From a virus, in the IMG/VR virus record IMGVR_UViG_3300032053_000597, positions 1 to 21,943 of that record: a stretch of DNA of 21,943 nt. One strand, 5' to 3'. The number at the start of each line of letters is the position of its first letter. Position 1 is the stretch's first letter. Of this stretch, positions 19,661 through 21,943 are shown piece after piece. Position numbers and translations under genes: made by a program. The notes under the pieces are model-generated. The model made no database searches, was not told the origin of the DNA, and was given only the letters and a program-made list of their open reading frames with translations.

Positions 19661-20071
19661 ATTATAAGGGGTTTTGCTATCGGGTAACCAGTGTCTTCGA
19701 TCTTCGACCTCTTTTCGCTTAGACATAAGCAAAATATAGGCCTGATCTATCGACATGGCACGATACTTCATGAGATACCAGACAATGGTCAGAGGTGAGC
19801 GTTCGACCCCATAAGCACAATGCACCAGGACTTGGTGGCCTTGTGAAAGATGGAGATGAATCCAGTCAGCGGCTTCATCCATTTTGGTGGGATCGGCGAC
19901 GATTTGATCCTGGGCGTTCCAGGTCGTGGTGGGAATAGAATGGGCGCGATTAGGTCTCCCTGGTTCCCCTTTCCACATGACACAAAGAATGTGCATGTCC
20001 TTGGGGGCGACGGCCGCGCCAGTCCGACTGCCTAGAAAGAGATTCTTACTAATTTCATCATATCCAAACAT
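19637..20071 (-). CDS. Dual-specificity-type protein phosphatase (144 aa)
   Basis: VLVHCAYGVERSPLTIVWYL (about residues 81-100) is the HCxxGxxRS active-site loop of DSP/PTP enzymes. The preceding NAQDQIVADPTKMDEAADWI and the C-terminal SIDQAYILLMSKR helix fit the DSP fold. Substrates may be phosphoproteins or phosphorylated RNA or sugar. The ATG lies only 5 nt after the CCA end of tRNA-Val with no Shine-Dalgarno, so tRNA processing would leave an almost leaderless mRNA. Confidence 0.85.
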   Translation of the reverse strand: MFGYDEISKNLFLGSRTGAAVAPKDMHILCVMWKGEPGRPNRAHSIPTTTWNAQDQIVADPTKMDEAADWIHLHLSQGHQVLVHCAYGVERSPLTIVWYLMKYRAMSIDQAYILLMSKRKEVEDRRHWLPDSKTPYNSTTYCTK

Positions 20072-20076
20072 AATAT

Positions 20077-20150
20077 TGGTCGACCCTACAGGTTACGCTC
20101 CTGTCTCTCAGCAATGTCAATGCCGCATTCTGCTAATGAACTAAGGGTCG
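20077..20150 (-). tRNA. tRNA-Val (anticodon GAC), CCA encoded
   Basis: Complete cloverleaf of 74 nt: acceptor CGACCCT/AGGGTCG (7 bp), D-stem GTTC/GAAT, anticodon stem CGGCA/TGCTG with loop TTGACAT, T-stem ACAGG/CCTGT, then ACCA. The D-loop (ATTAGCA) lacks the usual GG and the T-loop is AGCGTAA instead of TTCRANN, so the D/T tertiary contact is lost or altered. It may be a structurally unusual or decaying phage tRNA. The stop codon of the preceding ORF lies inside its first 10 nt. Confidence 0.7.
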
Positions 20151-20284
20151 ATATTGTGAATGTGTTTCCATACTGCAAGGTCAAATCGAAAACCAAGTTG
20201 CTCAACTATACCTCTATCTAGTTCTAACTGAATCCATAGTGACGCTGGAATACCGTCTTTGTCGCATGGCTCATTGGTCATCAT
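20141..20284 (-). CDS. Small ORF between two tRNAs (47 aa)
   Basis: The frame starts MMTNEPCDKDGIPASLWIQL and ends WKHIHNIDP. Its ATG is 5 nt after the CCA of tRNA-Arg(UCG) in the same ATATTATG context as the phosphatase gene after tRNA-Val, and its stop overlaps the 5' end of tRNA-Val. No Shine-Dalgarno is present. It fills the space exactly. No family was recognised. Confidence 0.55.
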   Translation of the reverse strand: MMTNEPCDKDGIPASLWIQLELDRGIVEQLGFRFDLAVWKHIHNIDP

Positions 20285-20289
20285 AATAT

Positions 20290-20367
20290 TGGTCTCCCTG
20301 ACAGGATTCGAACCTGCATAGGCCCGCGTTCGAAGCGCGGTCGGCGTCCAATTGCCATCACAGGGAG
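20290..20367 (-). tRNA. tRNA-Arg (anticodon UCG), CCA encoded
   Basis: Acceptor CTCCCTG/CAGGGAG, D-arm GGC-AATTGGAC-GCC, anticodon stem CCGCG/CGCGG with loop CTTCGAA, T-arm CAGG-TTCGAAT-CCTG, then ACCA. The body closely resembles the tRNA-Arg(UCU) at 20857, so the two are probably paralogues. It reads CGA codons. Confidence 0.88.
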
Positions 20368-20368
20368 G

Positions 20369-20770
20369 TTAGATCAAAAATTCTTTCCATTGAATATCAA
20401 AAATACAATTATCAGGCGCTCCACGAAACATCGGGGCGATCTGCTTATTGGTGTATCCGGCTAGCCCGCAGCCGATTCGCGTCACAAAAAATACATCATC
20501 CTTCTTGAATCGTGCATACTCCAAAAACTCTTTCACATAATGCTCAATAGACTCAAGTGCCAGGGACTCTACAAATTCGTCCTTTGTTGGAATGGCATAG
20601 GCTTGTCCTGTGGGTCCTCGACCCACACCATTCTTGGCACCATAGATATCACGGGCATACAGGGCCGCGCCGCGTCCATGTCGACCGGCGAGGTTCGACC
20701 CAAACACGAAAATGGCATCGGCAAAATCCCCGCTATGTCGTGCCTGTGTTTCATCAAAAAATTGCATCAT
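20369..20770 (-). CDS. A1S_2505-type phage non-structural protein (133 aa)
   Basis: The pattern AIFVFGSNLAGRHGRGAALY, then GRGPTGQAYAIPTKD and FFVTRIGCGLAGY...IAPMF is the A1S_2505-like family common in phages and some bacteria. The Gly-rich GSNLAGRHGRGA loop resembles a macro-domain-like nucleotide-binding site, so binding of ADP-ribose or a related ligand is possible but unproven. GAGGA lies before the two ATGs. It sits between tRNA-Arg(CCU) and tRNA-Arg(UCG), with one base between its stop and the latter. Confidence 0.87.
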   Translation of the reverse strand: MMQFFDETQARHSGDFADAIFVFGSNLAGRHGRGAALYARDIYGAKNGVGRGPTGQAYAIPTKDEFVESLALESIEHYVKEFLEYARFKKDDVFFVTRIGCGLAGYTNKQIAPMFRGAPDNCIFDIQWKEFLI

Positions 20771-20777
20771 ATCCTCA

Positions 20778-20852
20778 TGGTGCCACGGGTGGGATTCTAA
20801 CCCACGTTGTCCCGCTTAGGAGGCAGGTGCCTTTACGCTAGGCTACCGCGGC
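20778..20852 (-). tRNA. tRNA-Arg (anticodon CCU), CCA encoded
   Basis: Acceptor GCCGCGG/CCGTGGC with one G-U, anticodon stem CCTGC/GCGGG with loop CTCCTAA, T-stem GTGGG/CCCAC with loop TTAGAAT, then ACCA. The T-loop has A in place of the conserved C56 and the D-loop has no GG, a matched departure from the norm. It reads AGG codons. Confidence 0.88.
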
Positions 20853-20856
20853 GTTA

Positions 20857-20931
20857 TGGTGTCCCTGACAGGATTCGAACCTGCATGTGCCCGGTTAGAA
20901 GCCGGGGTGCCTTCCAATTGGCAACAGGGAC
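20857..20931 (-). tRNA. tRNA-Arg (anticodon UCU), CCA encoded
   Basis: Acceptor GTCCCTG/CAGGGAC, D-arm GCC-AATTGGAA-GGC, anticodon stem CCCGG/CCGGG with loop CTTCTAA, T-arm GCAGG-TTCGAAT-CCTGT, then ACCA. Only 4 nt separate it from tRNA-Arg(CCU), so they are processed from one transcript. It reads AGA codons. Confidence 0.92.
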
Positions 20932-20941
20932 GTAAAATTAA

Positions 20942-21021
20942 GTCCAGGTCGGTAGGGTGTGTCGTAGAGTAAACTACTGGTCCCTTCCTGTTGAATATCT
21001 CAGATACATGTGGACCCGGAC
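20942..21021 (-). other. Folded 80-nt spacer between tRNAs
   Basis: Ends GTCCGGG and CCTGGAC can pair over 7 bp (one G-U). Inside are hairpins TATC-TGA-GATA and GTAG-TTTACT-CTAC, the latter enclosed by an AGGG/CCCT pairing. The overall size and closing stem resemble a tRNA, but no anticodon arm, TTC loop or CCA can be placed. It may be a tRNA relic or a small structured RNA. No ORF is supported here. Confidence 0.3.
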
Positions 21022-21024
21022 ACT

Positions 21025-21099
21025 TGGTGCTCCCACTGGGTATCGATCCCAGTTTTTCTGATTGAGAATCAGATGAACTAGCCAGTATTCGATGGGAGC
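21025..21099 (-). tRNA. tRNA-Glu (anticodon CUC), CCA encoded
   Basis: Acceptor GCTCCCA/TGGGAGC, D-stem GAAT/GTTC with GG in the loop, anticodon stem TCTGA/TCAGA with loop TTCTCAA, T-stem CTGGG/CCCAG with loop ATCGATA, then ACCA. 75 nt. It reads GAG. It follows the tmRNA by 6 nt. Confidence 0.88.
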
Positions 21100-21105
21100 G
21101 TATTT

Positions 21106-21435
21106 TGGTGGAGATGCCGGGAATTGAACCCGGGTCCAAAAGAAACGTCAAAGTCGGATATTCCATGCTAGTCATTCAACACTTACAGGAGAAGTGGAAT
21201 GACACCGTTCTCCCTGGGCGACCAGGTAGTTCGCGGCCCCCATGATCTGATCTTCCATCATGAGGCGCTATCCTATAATGACGCTTCCCTACTTATAGGC
21301 GTGGGTAGTTCAGCGAGTCGCCTAAGCGGCTAGTGCGAATTCTTCGACACTTCGGTTTTTCCAAGTATTAACGAGGTCCTGGTCCTCGGCATGTCCGTGC
21401 TTCTCTGTTATCCTCTGTCGATACCTGTCATCCCC
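21106..21435 (-). ncRNA. ssrA: tmRNA (ssrA), one-piece, phage-encoded
   Basis: 330 nt. 5' GGGGATG pairs with 3' CATCTCC before ACCA, including the G3-U wobble that marks alanine charging. The 3' domain has GACCCGGG-TTCAATT-CCCGG. The 5' part has the tmRNA-typical CATGCCGAGG and then a tag frame ending GAA GAA TTC GCA CTA GCC GCT TAG, that is EEFALAA; the resume codon may be the first GAA or further upstream (NRSVEEFALAA). tmRNA rescues stalled ribosomes, and the LAA end marks the product for ClpXP. It starts 8 nt after the stop of the 63-aa gene and is cotranscribed with tRNAs. Confidence 0.93.
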
Positions 21436-21443
21436 TTTCATTG

Positions 21444-21635
21444 TTACCATGAGTCATAATCGGTGATATTGACCATTGTTTTCGTGGTGTTGTTCTGTAC
21501 TTCTACCACCGTACCTATCCCCGTAGACGAAAAGTGAAACGAATAGGTCGCTCGGATGCCCTTGGCCAATCTCTTCTGTTTGCGCTGAAAGTCAGCTAGG
21601 CGTTCAATTTCTAGTGTATTCAATTGAAATGTCAT
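21444..21635 (-). CDS. Hypothetical protein (63 aa)
   Basis: The ATG at 21635 follows GGAG and sits 14 nt after the end of tRNA-Ser(UGA); the longer frame to 21701 would read over that tRNA. The product has a helical start (LNTLEIERLADFQRKQKRLA) and a beta-rich end (ATYSFHFSSTGIGTVVEV). No family was recognised. Its start context GGAG-TATAGTATG nearly matches that of the 27-aa ORF upstream. Confidence 0.65.
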   Translation of the reverse strand: MTFQLNTLEIERLADFQRKQKRLAKGIRATYSFHFSSTGIGTVVEVQNNTTKTMVNITDYDSW

Positions 21636-21649
21636 ACTATACTCCAAAA

Positions 21650-21734
21650 TGGCGGAAGTGTGAGTAGTCGAAACCCAACCTTTCGGTCCCACCCGCTTCA
21701 AACGGGGTCCAGTGCCCTGACTGGTTACACTTCC
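21650..21734 (-). tRNA. tRNA-Ser (anticodon UGA), CCA encoded
   Basis: Acceptor GGAAGTG/CACTTCC, D-stem CCAG/CTGG, anticodon loop TTTGAAG on CCCG/CGGG, long variable arm ACC-GAAA-GGT, T-stem TGGGT/ACTCA with loop TTCGACT, then GCCA. 85 nt, as expected for a class II tRNA. It reads UCA. Confidence 0.88.
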
Positions 21735-21737
21735 ATA

Positions 21738-21821
21738 TTATCCTAGAAGCCAGGTGGCTACGGCACCGATGGTCGCCGTAATCACAAAGGCGAGTCCTAA
21801 TGCTTTCCAATTGATCTGCAT
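21738..21821 (-). CDS. Membrane micro-protein between two tRNA-Ser genes (27 aa)
   Basis: The product is MQINWKALGLAFVITATIGA followed by VATWLLG, one membrane helix. GGAGG stands 6 nt before the ATG. It lies 14 nt after tRNA-Ser(GGA) and 3 nt before tRNA-Ser(UGA). The strong ribosome site supports expression; function unknown. Confidence 0.62.
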   Translation of the reverse strand: MQINWKALGLAFVITATIGAVATWLLG

Positions 21822-21835
21822 ACTATACCTCCAAA

Positions 21836-21923
21836 TGGCGGAAGAGACAGGATTTGAACCTGCGTGGCTTTGACACCGCATCCCTTTCCAAGGGAGCCCG
21901 ATTAGCCTCTCTGGCACTCTTCC
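21836..21923 (-). tRNA. tRNA-Ser (anticodon GGA), CCA encoded
   Basis: Acceptor GGAAGAG/CTCTTCC, anticodon stem CTCCC/GGGAT with loop TTGGAAA, long variable arm (TGCGGTGTCAAAGCCACG region), T-arm CAGG-TTCAAAT-CCTG, then GCCA. 88 nt, class II. It reads UCC and UCU. Confidence 0.92.
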
Positions 21924-21933
21924 AAAAAACTTA

Positions 21934-21943
21934 TGGCGGAAGA
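21934..21943 (-). tRNA. 3' end of a further tRNA, cut by the window edge
   Basis: The last bases on the minus strand read TCTTCCGCCA, the same 3' end as the neighbouring tRNA-Ser. Only 10 nt are visible, so identity cannot be given; another tRNA-Ser-like gene just outside is likely. Confidence 0.4.

Noticed and set aside
20942-21021. An eighth tRNA
   Set aside because: The acceptor-like stem pairs, but no anticodon arm, TTC loop or CCA end can be placed.
20843-21175. A 110-aa minus-strand open frame
   Set aside because: It runs through tRNA-Arg(UCU), tRNA-Glu and the tmRNA 3' end; tRNA sequences create the open frame.

Overview
The window is a stretch of a tailed-phage genome, most likely a large T4-related myovirus. 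Every gene I can support lies on the minus strand, so transcription runs from high to low coordinates. The genes are small and tightly packed, with many ATGA or TAATG stop/start overlaps. Recognisable phage genes are a gp33-type late-transcription coactivator next to a DsbA-like DNA-binding protein, a T4-type RNase H/flap nuclease, PhoH, a PD-(D/E)XK exonuclease, an ATP-dependent DNA ligase and RtcB. A SleB-type wall hydrolase, a lipoprotein, a PagL-like outer-membrane barrel and a protein with a PEP-CTERM exosortase signal point to a Gram-negative host that has an exosortase system. I cannot name the host.

Layout in transcription order. (1) 21943-19600 is a translation locus: seven complete tRNAs (Ser-GGA, Ser-UGA, Glu-CUC, Arg-UCU, Arg-CCU, Arg-UCG, Val-GAC), a complete 330-nt tmRNA, and small ORFs placed between the RNAs. 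An A1S_2505-type protein and a dual-specificity phosphatase are also interleaved. (2) 19600-15000 holds a (p)ppGpp-hydrolase-like HD protein, small unknowns, the PEP-CTERM protein, DNA ligase and small proteins. Several sigma70-type promoters here place the start site at or next to the ATG. (3) 15164-10000 has a DnaJ-type zinc protein, RtcB, an LMW-PTP-like phosphatase, zinc-ribbon proteins, a conserved 375-aa phage protein and RNase H. (4) 9994-7360 has a conserved phage protein, a GT2 glycosyltransferase, a HExxH metalloprotease, a TusA-like protein and the PagL-like barrel. (5) 7357-4478 is mostly unknown small proteins, including three very short ORFs joined by overlaps, then a winged-helix-like protein. 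(6) 4429-1870 has PhoH, the exonuclease, the wall hydrolase, DsbA and gp33. (7) 1827-1 has a Gly-rich lipoprotein closed by a clear terminator, then a consensus promoter driving four small unknown genes.

Two regulatory layers can be seen. One is a set of host-type promoters (TTGACA, 17-18 nt, TATACT, often with an extended TGn). The other is a few NATAAATA boxes that fit T4-style late promoters, in keeping with the gp33 homologue. Several genes converge on keeping translation working during infection: tRNAs, tmRNA, RtcB, the HD protein and possibly TusA. The surface proteins suggest the phage remodels the host envelope.
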